64,000 bases of DNA from Turnera subulata. Its lineage: Eukaryota; Streptophyta; Magnoliopsida; Malpighiales; Passifloraceae. The translations under genes and the position numbers were made by a program. This document shows, piece by piece, positions 45,371-57,742 of the stretch (the stretch's first letter is position 1; each line of letters begins with the position of its first letter). Location: contig JAKUCV010004487.1 in NCBI GenBank assembly GCA_028386065.3, positions 1-64,000 on the forward strand, in the 5' to 3' direction. The notes beneath the pieces were generated by a model that saw only the letters and a list, made by a program, of their open reading frames with translations, was not told the DNA's origin and ran no database searches.

Positions 45371-46296
45371 TCCAAACTCAATATACTTGTATGTGATCTC
45401 AAATAAAGTAACTGAAATTGATAGTTCTCAAAAAAAAAAGTTGTAATTTTTCCCCAAAGAGAAAAAAGTTGTAATTGAAATTGATCTAAAATACATATTT
45501 TGGACATTGAAAATAATTCAATTATGAAAGGTATGAATTATATATATAGTTTGGGACAAGCTAGCTCCCACCTCCGCCAAACCAAATAGTAAAGACTCGC
45601 AAAATTTGACAAATCCTGAACTTACTAGAGGATGCCCAAAATCTATATCAGCAGGACCACCTACTAGGAAGGAGCCATGGAGTTCTATATGTGCCTTTAG
45701 CACTTTAGGGTCGAACTCACTCCAAACCCTATGTTTGTATGGAGTTTAACGATCCAGCTCGCGATTACAGACAACTTTACCCAGATTTTGATCCATCCCA
45801 CAACCGTTTTAGGACTATTTCCACGCACAATATCTTTAAGAAACAAGTTTTCGACAGCCTTGGTGAGCACGGAAACCCCAAGACTTAAATCAAGGTACGA
45901 TAAAATTTCCCTCTTTTTTAGTGTTTATTCGATTCAACCAGTAATTTAGAATTGGATTTTAAACACCAAGACCAAACCCTAGCCAAAACTGAACCCTAAT
46001 CAATAGCCCTTTCGACTTCCTCCCAATCTGTCATCTTTCATGACTCTGTCAACCATCACTGCCAATTACCCAAAATTACTCTTTCGATTTTTTTCTCTTC
46101 AATTTCTTTTTGTCCCAGTGAACCGATATGCTTTCAATGCTCCTTTTTACGGTTTTTTTTTTTCTTTCAGATTCTAATTGTACCTAGGTTTGCCCTAAAT
46201 TGATATTGTTCGGTCCTTTTTGTTGACATGAAACCAGGTAAACTATTAGCATAGAGGGCGTTCGTTTCAGTTTCTTTTTTGGTTTCTCTATATGTG
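45371..46296 (+). promoter_or_regulatory. Upstream region and leader of the 46297 gene
   Basis: AT-rich sequence giving way near 45950 to a pyrimidine- and CCCTA-rich leader. AAACCCTAG at 45974-45982 is a telo-box, common near transcription starts of plant genes. TTTTTTTTTCTTTCAG ends near 46170 and CGTTTCAG ends near 46270; either could be the acceptor of a 5'-UTR intron. No clear TATA box was selected. Confidence 0.4.
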
Positions 46297-49200
46297 ATGG
46301 CTGGTCGAAAGAGGACTGGTGGCTTGGGTTCCGTTGTTGTTGAAGATTGTGATATGACTGCTACTAGATTGAAGAGAAGGCTCGTCGCCACTCAATCGCC
46401 CGGTCACGAGAGCAGCATTGGCAAATCTAGCACCCCTAGTGGGGGTCCTGACCCCCGGCTTAGATTTGGCCTAGTTAAGAATGAAGATAAGGGTGGTTAT
46501 AGTGCCGGTTTCATGAGATTTTCAGATGGTCCTAGTAGTGTTAAATTTGATGCTGATCACCTTCGCCTCTTTGATTATTTAGCTGGAGATACTACTTATC
46601 ATGATTATGCCAGCATTCCAGATGATTTAATCGATACTATCCCCATGAATGTTGCTATTCAGATTATCAAAGAATGTAGTGCAAATCCAAAGTCTGCTAA
46701 TAATGCTGATGTGAATCTTGACGGTGCAGCCACTCTTTCACATTGTTCTGCGGATGGAATCAAAACTGAGACTGTTTATGCTGTTAATTGTGGTGCCAAC
46801 TCTGCAGCAAATTGTAATTTTGATGCAGCACGTGCTGACCATGCAGATTTTTGGGATAGGCCTCGAAACGATGATATTGTGGGAATGGCGACAGAAGATA
46901 ATGATACTATTGGGTGCCCTCTTAACAATGGTATTGTTGGTGATGAAGGTAGTATTGCTCATGACAATAATGTGGATTCCATGTCCGTGGATGTAGTTGC
47001 TAATGACAATACTGCGGATGCTAGGTGTGCGGATGATGGTATTAGTGATCCTCTCCGGGAAGATATTGGTGATTGTAAAGAAGATGCCCGGTCTGCAGAT
47101 GGTATTCCTGATGGTGACGCTTTGAATGGTGTGGATTGTCCACCGAGAGAAGGTGCTCCTGATGGTGATGCTTTGAATGGTGTGGATTGTCCACCGAGAG
47201 AAGGTATTGCTGATGGTGATGCTTTGAATGGTGTAGATTGTCCAACGAGAGAAGAAATTGAACATAGTAAAGTTCTGAGGAGTGCTTCTTGGAGGGATAA
47301 CACAGAGACTCACAATGTTTCAGGGGTGAAAAATTTAGAAACGACTAAGCAATTGGAGAGTGGTCCAGCTGCAAAAAGGAGTTCAGTAACTGAACGTCAG
47401 TTGGAAAAGGATGTTAGTGATTCTTCTGCCAGTAGTGCTGGCGAGGGCGTGAATAAGACACCTATGCTCGAATCAGTTGGCAATTCAAGGAGTGCGAGAG
47501 TGGAAATTCAAAGTGATTCAAGGAGGAAGAGAACTGAGAAAAGGGCAAAGTTGAGAAATGTTCCAACTATAGACCAAAGAATAACTAGGAGTAAATCACA
47601 GAAAATGGGTTTTGAAAGTCAAACAAAAAATGCTGATGCAAACGAAGGAATGATTGAAGAGAATGAGAGGGAGGTGAGATTAGCGGATCCAGATCAAGTC
47701 CATAGGCCTGAAATTGGTAGTGGTTCAGTTAGAGATGTAATCAAAACTCGAAATTCACAGGAAAGGACTCCAGAGACTCCAGCAAGTTCAAGCAATAGTA
47801 AGGCCAACGAGAGGAAGATCGAACAAGTTGCAACCGAGGTGAGATTGGAAGATGCTGGACCTGTTACACACTCTGGAATAGAAGTAGCTGCACCCGGCAG
47901 AGATCCATTATCGGGTGAATATAATTCACCATTTGTGGCTTCCGCATTGTTTGGTTCGATTGGAATAGAAACGACTAAGCAATTGGAGAACGGTCCTGCT
48001 GCAAAAAGGAGTTCAGTACCTGAACGCCAGTCGGAAAAGGAAGTTAGCGATTCTTCTGCCAGTAGTGCTGGTGCGAGCGTGAATAAAACACCTGCGCTCA
48101 AATCAGTTGGCAATTCAAGGAATGCGAGAGTGGAAATTCAAAGCGATTCATGGAGGGAGAGAACTGAGAATAGGGAAAAGTTGAGAAATGTTCCAACAGT
48201 AGACCAAAGAATAACTAGGAGTAAATTGCAGAAAATGGGTCTCCAAATTCAAACGAACAATGTTGAAGCAAACGAAAGAATGATTGAAGAGAATGAGAGG
48301 GAGGTGAGATTTGCGGATCCAGATCAAGTCCATAGGCCTGAAATTAGTACCGGCTCAGTTAGAGATGGAAACAAAACTCGAAATTCACCGGAAAGGACTT
48401 CAAAGACTCCAGCAAGTTCAAGCAATAGTAAGGCCAACGAGAGGATGATTGAACAAGTTGCAACCGAGGTGAAATTGGAAGATGCTGGACCTGTTACGTA
48501 CTCTGGAATAGAAGTACTTGCTCCCGGCAGAGATCCATTATCGGGTGAATGTAATTCGCCATTTGTGGCTTCCACATTGTTTGCTTCGATTGTAAGTATA
48601 TGTCCTTACTCTACCATCTATTGGTCTGCTGTAACTTGTTCACCGTATTTGTTTGCTTACTATCTACTATTTTGCAGAATGAAGAGGATGCTGAGATCAA
48701 CTATAATTGTTTTTGTTGTAGAACGACTGAGTTCCGGAAAGGGCTTACAGAAGTTTTAGAAAGGTCTTATGATGAACAGGAGCGTTTTGAACTTTTGGGA
48801 GAAGTGTCTTTCCGGACACAAGTGGAACGACTGAGGAACTTGCGTGGCAGAGAAACGCGCTATAAGACTGAAAAAATGGGCAGTTCTTATCTTGATCATC
48901 ACATAGGTATATATATATATATAAGTCTTCTCTAATTCTCTATGTGCTTCTGTTATTGAAAATGAATGAGTAGATAGTGAAGAATATCAGACAGAAATGT
49001 TGCACCTAACTATGCCACCAACAGAAGAATCATAATTGGTTGAGGAACAGATTCTTGAAATTTTCTGGTTGTTTTGTTTTTTTCCTGTCTATTCATACTC
49101 ATATAGTTTTCTGCCCGTCTGCCTTCTGTTTTGACACAGGTGCATTAATGTAATATAAGCTCCATTAATGTATCTTCAACTATAAACTATAGCAATGTGG

Positions 49201-50232
49201 CAATCTTTTTGCTAGGATTTGTAAATTTCCCACTTAATTTCGCTGCCCTGATAGCCAGGACTCATGATCAGGTGGTTTTCAATTTTCTTTGTGGTTTATA
49301 GGCCTGTATATCCGGTTGCATTTGTTGTTTTTATTGCTGTGAAACAATGTCAAGTTGTTGATTGGGGTATACACTTTTGAAAGAAAACAGAGTGTTTTGA
49401 AACTGAAAGGAAAAAATTTTGAGGGTTTCTTTCTTCTTTTTTTTTTTCCTCTTTGCCATCAGTGCTGTGTTCAGATGCTTTGGTTCCTGCAGGATGTGTG
49501 GCCTTGACTACAACTATGCTGGTACTGACATTGTATATAATTTATTGGTTTTCTGGCCTTGTAGATTTAGCAGAAAAGATGAATTCAGCCAAAAACAATT
49601 CACATGAAGTTTTGAGTCTCTTGCGTGGTTTCTTCTATTGGCTGCAGGTGAATACCTCTAATTCTTCCATATCATTTTATCTGTTCATATTCCTGAGCTA
49701 CCCGTCTGTTTCACTTCTCAACAGGGGCAATACGGGGGCAAATAATGTGATATTTTTCTTGCTATATCACACCGGGATTTCCATTGTAATATAGCACTAT
49801 CTGTTGCCTACTAGATGCAAATTGAAATTGATTTTGTGCTTTGTCCTGTTATTACAAAATAACTTCCTGGACTATAAAGCTGTCTAAATGCCTTAAGATA
49901 CTAGAGAGTCATAATGTGTTTTTATACAAGAAGAATATCCCTGTTAACATATGCTGAATATTCATATCAGAATCATGATGTGTTTTTATCCTAGAAGAGT
50001 ATACCTGTCAACATATGTCAAATATTATGATGATGTATTTTTATACTAGAAAAGTATTCCCATCAATACATGTCGATTATTAATAACAGAATCATGATTT
50101 GTTTTCTGATTTTTGTACTTATATGCCCCTTCCGATTTGATGGTCCAGAATTTGGCGCAAGAAGGAGCATTTAAGCCTTGGTTGCACTCTGAGTGCTTGA
50201 AAGGGCTAAAACCCGGAGTTGAACGAAGATGA
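46297..50232 (+). CDS. Repeat-rich nuclear-type protein of unknown function, four exons
   Basis: Coding exons are 46297-48591, 48678-48906, 49565-49647 and 50149-50232 (896 residues). All introns are GT-AG (86, 658 and 501 bp) and the reading phase is kept across every join. The start MAGRKR has a GTGATGGCT context. The N-terminus is basic (TRLKRRL), compatible with nuclear entry. Residues about 55-140 are the most ordered part before a long hydrophilic stretch. Three 17-residue repeats occupy 269-319 and two ~210-residue repeats 348-765. The C-terminal ~130 residues, spread over exons 2-4, look like a conserved domain: a CFCC cluster at 776-779, FRKGLTEVLERSY, SYLDHHIDLAEK across the exon 2-3 join, and LLRGFFYWLQ across to exon 4. 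I do not recognise the family. The exon model rests on splice consensus and frame continuity, without transcript evidence. Confidence 0.8.
47101..47253 (+). repeat. Three 51-bp in-frame repeats (17 residues)
   Basis: Units at 47101, 47152 and 47203 encode G-x-x-DGDALNGVDCP-x-RE. DNA and protein are nearly identical between copies, so expansion is recent. Confidence 0.95.
47338..48597 (+). repeat. 630-bp tandem duplication within exon 1
   Basis: Copy 1 is 47338-47967 and copy 2 starts at 47968, each opening GAAACGACTAAGCAATTGGA and encoding ETTKQLE. The period is exactly 210 codons and the frame is preserved. Copy 2 reaches the exon 1 donor: TTCGATT|GTAAGT at 48592 corresponds to TTCGATTGGAATAG in copy 1. 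Confidence 0.95.
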
Positions 50233-50700
50233 TGAACCTAAAGAGGCTACAGGAAAATATGCAATGATCATACTTTCAAGTTTCAGCTACAGGGGTATCA
50301 ATTGCAAAGGAACCCTGTTTTGCATGCTTTCGATTTTGGGAAGAAAATCCATTTTGGAGATCAAGGGCCTTCTTTTACCAATGCAGACCAGCTACTTTAG
50401 ATGGTGAAAATCTTGCCCTGAATTTATGTTTGATTGGTGGAAGAATGGCCTGACAGGAAAGGTGTAAATAGCATTTTTGTGATGAGTGGCTATTTCTTTT
50501 CTTAATTTATATTCAGAGTGTGAATATCTAACAAAGAGGTTGGAGAAACCCTATCCTGATTTTTGTTTTCTGACATGACCAGTTTCTTCTAGAGAAAATA
50601 TGTAAGTGATAGAACACAACCTGATGAAAGACACATAAAGCAAGTTTTCTATACTGGATTGAAGAGAAAGAAATAAACAAATAAACAATTCTTTGCTGTA
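50233..50700 (+). terminator. 3' UTR and polyadenylation signals of the 46297 gene
   Basis: Downstream of the stop the sequence is AT-rich, with AATAAA at 50672-50677 and 50680-50685. The exact cleavage site cannot be read. Confidence 0.4.
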
Positions 50701-52339
50701 TTTGACATGGAATTTTGATATTTGGTTTTAATTTAAATACATTAATTTGATGCTTAAATTTTCATGTTTCATTATAAACTAATCAAATCAACATTAATTA
50801 ATGTATAAATAAAGTATAATGATAAAAGGAAAACAGAAGAAGAGCATGACCAAGACCGAAATAGACTATCAAACATTTTGAGTAGCAGCAATTATTTTAT
50901 CACAACAATATATGATCCACACCCACCTTTAGCGTGGCAATATCAGTAACCAAACATTTTGATTTAAAGCAATTATTTTATCATAATTAACAATATATTA
51001 TGATATTCCATCAAATATGTATATTATGATCCACTCCCACTTTTAGTCCTCGAAAAACAAAAAACTCCCACTTTTAGCGTGGCAAAATTTTTTGCCGTTG
51101 CACCCATAATTATTATGGACGCCATGGTTATATTTGTGCAACAAAACGTTGTTTGTTTTCGAATGCTTCCTACCTTTATTTTTAGCTTCGAAGCTCTTTT
51201 ATAAAATACTACAAAAGATAACTCGTATTGGCAGTCGAATGCAGTAATTTATTTTTTCTATTTGGTAGAGTACAATGTAGTAATTTTAAAATTTAATATT
51301 GTTAGGCTTATGCTGTACTGACCAGAAAAACATAAAAAAGAATTGGGCTTTTTATTATGTTTTTTTTTTTAAGAAATAATTTTTGTTTTAATTATGGTAT
51401 CTGAAACTTTGTCACAACTAATCCGCTCTCTATTCTACGAGATTCATGACGTTTGGGTTACTTCTTATTGGGTTGGAGTTATGCCTCTTTCGAAAAAAGA
51501 AAAAAACTGAAAGCCCCGATTCCTATTTTACACATTAAAACCGCTTCCATTCTCCGCTTCTTATTGGTAGAAGGGCTTGAAACCCCAAATTTTGGACTTG
51601 TGCGCGTTCTGTTGGCAAATAAACCCTAGCTCTTAACAGCAGAGGTAAATTGCCTGGTAAAGGTGAAACTCTCGAATTTGTGGGTTTCTTTTTAATTTTT
51701 CTCTTTTGTTTTTGCTGTTATCTATTCGCTTTGTCTTCGATAACATGTAACTCTTATATCTTTCGTGTTCTTCTTTTGTTTCCATTGCTTTTATAGACTC
51801 TCTAATGTCTGTGTTTTTGTCTTCCAATTAAATGGCGAATATCTGGTAGACATCCATGCGTGGTAGGTTCTTAGTACTAGTAAGACATTAGTAAAAGCAG
51901 ATTCACTTCAGGGATGATAATGTAAAAATCAGACCAGAACTTAGTCTTTCTCAGTTTAGAGATTTAGGCCCTGTTTGGAAACTTGTTTCCAAATCAAGTT
52001 TTCTGTTTTTATTGTTATGAGAATACAGAGAACACGTTTGGATGCCAAAAAACAATTATTTCTCCCAAAACAACTCCACAAAACAAGTCCCGTGAGAACC
52101 AAAAATAGAGAACAAAAAAAACAAGTTTTCTGTTTTCCTTTTACTTTTTCTATTTAGCTCCAAATTTAACTAGGCTTTTTATTGGTTCGTCAAATTCTAA
52201 CAGATTGTTTGCGATGGTGAATAAATATTGCACATATTTTTTTCACAATAAATAGATAATTTTAAAAATCAAGTCATAAAGCCATACAAATTGCATAAGA
52301 CATAAATGATGCGCACAACTTCGCACAAGCCCCTATGTG
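50701..52339. other. Intergenic DNA with an orphan promoter-like segment
   Basis: Mostly AT-rich. At 51540-51660 a leader-like stretch has a telo-box AAACCCTAG (51621-51629) and a good splice donor (AG|GTAAAT at 51645), but no downstream exon is evident before the LINE and Tekay sequences. From 51965, TAGGCCCTGTTTGGAAAC and a later CAAGTTTTCTGTTTTCC resemble hAT-type MITE ends; no target duplication could be fixed. Confidence 0.45.
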
Positions 52340-53063
52340 ATGGCCATTCCCTGTTCCCCCATCTCCCCGGGTCTTCCCCTCCGGCATCGGCAGCCCATTC
52401 CACCTTATTCATCTACTCTTACATCCATCCCCCCTCACAATCCCTTACCTCCCACCTTTCTCCCTGGCCTTCCTTTAGCCTCACATATTCCATCATCCAC
52501 CCAAATACAACCTTCTTTAAACCTTGCACCCCTGGTTTTCCCACCCCAGGTGCATGCTCCCATACCCAACATCACATCCGCACCACACCATGTTCCTGCT
52601 TCCACTGCAGGTTTTCAATCCGCCCCATCCCATGCTCCCGCTCCCACGGCGGGCTGTCTTTCTTCCACTCTCCATGCCACAGCCACTCAACTCCCTCCCA
52701 TCCTCCCAAACCCTCCTCATATCCAGCATAACCCTCCTCATTTCCAGCCTAACCCATCAAAACCCCTTTCCTTCTCTAAATGGAGTCGTCAGTATGTCCA
52801 GACCGCTATCGATAACAATCAAGCCGTCAGCATTTATCTCGAGGACATCTCTCTCAGGTGGATCCCTACTGATATTCATTTGGTTATGTCCCGCTTTGGT
52901 GATTATTGGATGTTTTCATCCCTAAGAAGCTTAATAAGCTGGGTAAGAGATTCGCCTTTGTTCACTTTCGTAACAACACTGATATCCAGAGACTCCTACA
53001 AGGCATAGCCTCTATGTCAGTGGATGGAGTGCATTTGATAGCGAACATTGCTCGTGGAAGGAA
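52340..53063 (+). pseudogene. LINE (L1-type) ORF1 fragment with RRM domain
   Basis: From ATG 52340 comes a Pro/His-rich N-terminal region (about 150 residues), then an RRM: SIYLEDISLRWIPTDIHLVM in one frame and, after a frameshift near 52900, VFIPKKLNKLGKRFAFVHF in another (the RNP1-like strand). Plant L1 elements of the BNR type carry such RRM-containing ORF1 proteins, which bind element RNA. The frame is cut at 53063 by the 5' LTR of the next element; the remainder should lie beyond the right edge. It could also be a domesticated relative, but the frameshift argues for decay. Confidence 0.7.
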
Positions 53064-53490
53064 TGTAACGCCCCGGATTTTCATAATTTGATTTTTGGAA
53101 TTTTTGAAATTTTTATTCCAATAATGCCCTTGAGGAATTTCCGGATTTTTGGTTATGGGAATAATTTATTTTCCTTGGAAATGATGTTTTTAGGTTGGCA
53201 TTATAAGGGGTTTGAGTTCCGTCGGAAACGGGGACTTGTTTCGGGGTGAAACGGGGTTTTAACGTAGTTGTAATTAAAACTACGTCGTTTTGATAAAAGG
53301 GAAAAAAAAAAGAGGAGGGTTGACTCGGTAGCCAGGGTTGACCGCGCCTAAGTGAACGACAAGTCGTTCACTCGGCCGGCCAAAGCCCTAGCCGCCCTCC
53401 TCCTTCCTTCTTTTCTTTTTCTTTTCTCTTTTCCTTCCTTCTCCTCTTCTTTTCTTTTTCTCCCTAGCCGCCGTCGACCCCCCCTCTCTT

Positions 53491-53527
<37 letters not shown>

Positions 53528-55474
53528 TCATCTTCCTCTCCCCCTCCCACGGTTTCCGTTCGATCCTCCTCATCCCTTCCTTGTTGCTTTCACGACGCCA
53601 CACCCTTGAGCTAAGGAGTCAGTTCAACGCGGACGGGGACGGATGGTGGAGAGCTCGAGGTCGGGTCCACGACGAGCCGTCGTGTCTGGTAAGTGCCGCC
53701 GCTCCTGATTCCTTTCCTCTCATCCTTTATTCCTGTTGTTTCGTGGTTCGTGGTTGTTATTCCCGTTGTGGTGGACTAACCCGATTTGGGTTTGTTTTGG
53801 GTGGCGGTCGTGTTGGGGTTTTGTGTTGTGGTGGGTTGCTTGCTGCCGGCGATGGTGGCTGTCGTGTGTAGTGTTTTCTTGGTGGTTGTGTGGGGTTGTC
53901 CGACGGTGGGTTGTGGGGGTTCGGCTTGGTGATTGTCGGTGGTCGGGTCTGCACGGGTTGGTTGTGGGCTGTGCTGTGGGTGATGCTTGGCGATGAATGG
54001 TGTTGCTGATGGCTTGTCCCAGCAGAGAGAGGGGACTTGGGTTCGGTGGATTCAAGACAGTCCGAGTTGGACAGTGAATTCCGGGTAAGGATCCACGATC
54101 TCCTTTCTCTCCTCAATTCATTGTGGATTTGTGCTCTTGCGTTGATTTTTGGTTGAGTATGTGGGTTCTTTTGGTTGTCTCAGTAATGACAGAGCTGTGG
54201 TGGTGGTTGCTGTGTTTTTCCGGCGAGAGTGACCGGAATCCGGCGAGGCTCGGGAATTTTCCAGCGAGGGCTCGGGTTTGGTTCCGAAAGGGTAGAATAA
54301 TTCCGGCTTGAGGGTATCTCTTCTTTTTCATGTATTTAATCTCTTATTCATGGCATGTAATAATTAACGCAGGTATAATTGTTGTATCGGGTATTAATGA
54401 TATTTAGTGGAATACCGTGTGCGGGGTTGTGAGTGTGTATAGCCGGGAATTTACCGACACGGGTAGAACCATAGACCAGGACACATTTGGGCTCGGGTTG
54501 ACCTTAGAACGGTTTTAGGGGAACCGGGCCCAGGCCCAATATTTCACTTATGAATAACCCTTGGATTTAAGTAATGGGCTTTGAGCCCAATTTTATACTC
54601 GGTTAATTATGGACTTAAGGAAGTGGGCCTTAGGCCCGGAATTGAATTTGGACTTAGATGGGCTTTAGGCCCGGGAACTCGTCAAGGACATAATGAATGG
54701 GCCGTGGGCCCGGGAGCTACTTTTGGACTTAGTTGGGCTTAAGCCCGGTGAACCTTAGGTTCCGATACTCGGATTTTAGGTGAGAGAACACCTTGTCGGG
54801 CTTAGAACCGGAAATTACATAATTGGCTAGCTAGGGACGGGTTTAACTCAATTGAGCATTTAGTTATCATGCATGCACGTTTCGGTTGTAATTGTTTTGT
54901 AATATTTGTGTGTGCCGGTATTCAGGCACGGGTAATTCCCCGGGAGCTGATGGATGTGTCTTGGGGAAAGCTCCACAGGATAATCGACGTTGAGGTGACT
55001 TTATACGTCTTTTTATGTTTGTATGCATGAGCTTGTTAGATTGGTCTGTTTGAGTTGCATGCCCTGTTTGCTAACATGCTGTGATCCGTATTGTGTGCCT
55101 ATGTGTTACTTTTTGTTGGATGAGCATGATTTTTGAATTGTTATGGAATATAACATTGGAGTGATTTTGGGTGAATGGTGTGATGTACTGTGGGTCGGAG
55201 ACCTGGATACTTGATTGAGTTGATAATTCACAGAACCCTGTTAAATCACAATCTCTTGGCACACATGAACTCATAGTTTGTGAATAAGAATAATGTACAG
55301 TAGAAGATAGGCTACTGTGTGCTGATGACCGGTTGGTTCGAGCGGGAAGTGATACCCCTCGGATTTGCATACGGGATAGAATGGTATATGTGGTTTAGCA
55401 TATAGGTCTGTAATGACCGGTTCTACCTCCCTCCTTCTACCTCCCCCTTTCTACCTCCCCCTTTCTACCTCCCT

Positions 55475-55510
<36 letters not shown>

Positions 55511-56245
55511 GGATATGTTTGGGCTTCGTGCCTGGTTTTATTGGGCTTATGCCTGGTTGTCTCATGAGACGGGACCGAGCTCGACGTACACAGTAGGGGG
55601 CTCTGAATAATAAATATAATAAGAGAACTTTACACACATCAGATGAGAAATATGAACTATTGTATTAAGTGGTTGGCATGTTAGTATTGGTTATTGTGTG
55701 TTTGCTTACTTGTGTTTGTTTCTCTTCTTTCCTTTTGAACTTGCTTTGCACACCTACATAATTAGATTTATACTGCTCACTGAGTAGGCGACTCACATAA
55801 TCGCCAACGTTGTTTTTCAAACTCTTAGTTAGCGTGCAGTCTCTTTCCACCTTTCCAGAGTACGGACGTGGTTATCTCAGCAGGTAGCTGTGCTTCTTCT
55901 CCCGGTTGGATCCATAGAGCCGACTTGCATTTCACTCTTTACTTTGGTTTTTATTTTATCTTCATCTTCCGCTGCATTGGATTTTGATGAGATGTCATTT
56001 TGATTTTCATTACTTTATCGGCGGGTTGCCGGGATTTGATATTTGATGATGTATCGGCGGGATGCCGGGTTGACTTGTGGCTTGTTAAGCCGGTTTGTTT
56101 TTGTTCTTTGTTACATCTCGGAATATTAAAATTTTCTTTCCAGATAATGTTTGATATTGGATTTCGTGTCCTGGATTTCAAGGGTATTTTGGTAATTGCC
56201 TTATGTTTAAGTATTTTATTTTAAAATTGGGACACGGGTGTTTCA
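53064..56245 (+). repeat. 5' LTR of the Tekay-type element
   Basis: 3182 bp, TGTAACGCCCC to GGGTGTTTCA. Contains pyrimidine tracts with (CT)n at about 53494-53522 and 55483-55510, a block of GGGCTTNAGCCCG-type motifs (54530-54760), and the 'cggtattcaggcacgggtaa' block shared with 1-2046. The segment 53687-53855 is absent from the 3' LTR. Confidence 0.9.
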
Positions 56246-56248
56246 GCT

Positions 56249-56260
56249 TGGTAGAGGAGC
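56249..56260 (+). other. Primer-binding site of the Tekay-type element
   Basis: TGGTAGAGGAGC, three bases after the LTR, is a degraded form of the initiator tRNA-Met site TGGTATCAGAGC. Confidence 0.7.
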
Positions 56261-56389
56261 AGGCTTCAGATCCTTGGTTTTAAAAGTGTTTTAAACTTTG
56301 TTTTCAAAGTGATTTCTGTGTTTAAGCCTGTTTCCGGATTTATGACTCTAAAAGTGTTTTGACTCATTTGCATTCATATAGGCGTTGAT

Positions 56390-57742
56390 ATGGATCACCA
56401 CGGGCAGCACAATGCTGAGGATGACGTCGCTACTCATGTCTCTGACAATGTGTCGGTGTAGCAGGTTCCCGTTGGTCAGGGGAACAATGATGCAGCAGGG
56501 AATAATGTTGTAGGTGGAGGACAAAATGTTGTACCACCCGTACCACCTGTTGTGGACCCAGCGTTCCAGTAGTATCAGGCTTTTCTGCAGTGGCAACAGT
56601 TCCAGCAGTTTCAGCAGTAGCAGCAGGGTGCCCAGCTGGTAGCACCTGCTGCAGCAGGTGGTATGGAGAGTGGATACAAACACATGGATGAGTCGGCAGT
56701 GAAGGAATTCTCAGGTGAAGAGGGCAAAGCCAAGGAGTTTGATGATTGGTTCTGACAGGTGGAGAATGTTCTGGAGAAGTTCACCTGTGCACCTGAGCAG
56801 AGGGCTCGATTTGCGGCACACAAGTTCACGGGGTATGCATTGACATGGTGGCAGGAACATGTGGCCAACCTACCGAAGCCTGTGGAGATGCCTTGGGAGG
56901 ATTTCAAGGAGAAATTCTACAAGAAGTTTCTTACTGTTGGTTTTCTGGAGGAGCAGAAGAAGCATTTTCTTGAGGTGAAGCAGGGACTAGATGAGACTGT
57001 GTCTGCATTCAGGATCCGGTTCAGCATCCTTCTCTCTTATGCTAGGGAGTTTGTGCCCGATGAGGTGACGAAGTGTAGGCGGTTTGTTAACGGCTTACGT
57101 ACAGAGTTGGCGCTAGCTGTGGCTGGTGGAGGGCACAAGACTTGGGAGGCAGTTTGTGAGGCTGCTTTTGATGCTGAGAGGGTTCAGTTGATTGGGAAGG
57201 AGGCTCAGACAGCCGAGCAGAAGAAGCAGTCATCTGCTTCAGGACAGAAGAGGCAGTATTCTGATGCCGGAGGTACAAATTTTTCTGGTGGACAGAGTTC
57301 TTCTTACCTGGGATCGAAGAAGTCCCGAGGGCAGAGTTATCAGGGTGGACCAGACAGATCCTCGGGAGGACGGTCCTATCAGTCTGGCTCTCAGGGACGG
57401 GGTTTCTCAGCACGATTCTCAGGTACAAGCTGGTATTGTAATAAGCCGGGACACCAGAAGTCATCTTGCTACAAGTGGATTAAGGATAGTGGTGGCAGTG
57501 GTTCCCAGAATACAGTACAGAGTTCTGTGGCTAGTGGCGCTGTTTCTTGTGGTCCGAACAGGGGTGGCGGACAACAGGGTCGAGGTCGTGGGGGTTCTGG
57601 AGCTCCGAACCGCGGGGGTGTGACTCAGTCTGCTGCAGCTCCTAGGGTTTATACCATCATCCGGGAGGAGGCAACTGATGCTCCAGAGGTTATAGCAGGT
57701 ACATTTATGGTTTTTTGGTCAGTATGCACATGCTATAGTTGA
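56390..57742 (+). pseudogene. Tekay-type gag with four in-frame stops
   Basis: ATG at 56390 (MDHHGQHNAEDD). Stops are TAG 56459, TAG 56570, TAG 56618 and TGA 56753. At least the TAGs within Gln-rich runs look like CAG-to-TAG changes. The retrotransposon gag domain (ALTWWQEHV, DFKEKFYKKFL) follows, then a Gly/Ser/Arg/Gln-rich region. The zinc knuckle near 57435 is damaged: its first cysteine is missing (WYCNKPGHQKSSC). A one-base expansion of the T run at 57711-57716 ends the frame before protease. Confidence 0.88.

Noticed and set aside
46738..47313. Minus-strand 191-residue frame with Ile/Thr/Ser repeats
   Set aside because: It is the antisense shadow of exon 1 of the 46297 gene. The repeats mirror the 17-residue units.
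48592..48759. Continuation of exon 1 past 48591 as coding
   Set aside because: A strong GTAAGT donor and a TTTTGCAG acceptor 86 bp later give a better product. Reading through yields a hydrophobic, unrelated tail.
53352..53609. Plus-strand Phe/Ser/Leu-rich frames over CT runs (also 61414-61680)
   Set aside because: They are simple-sequence pyrimidine tracts in both Tekay LTRs, changing with microsatellite length.
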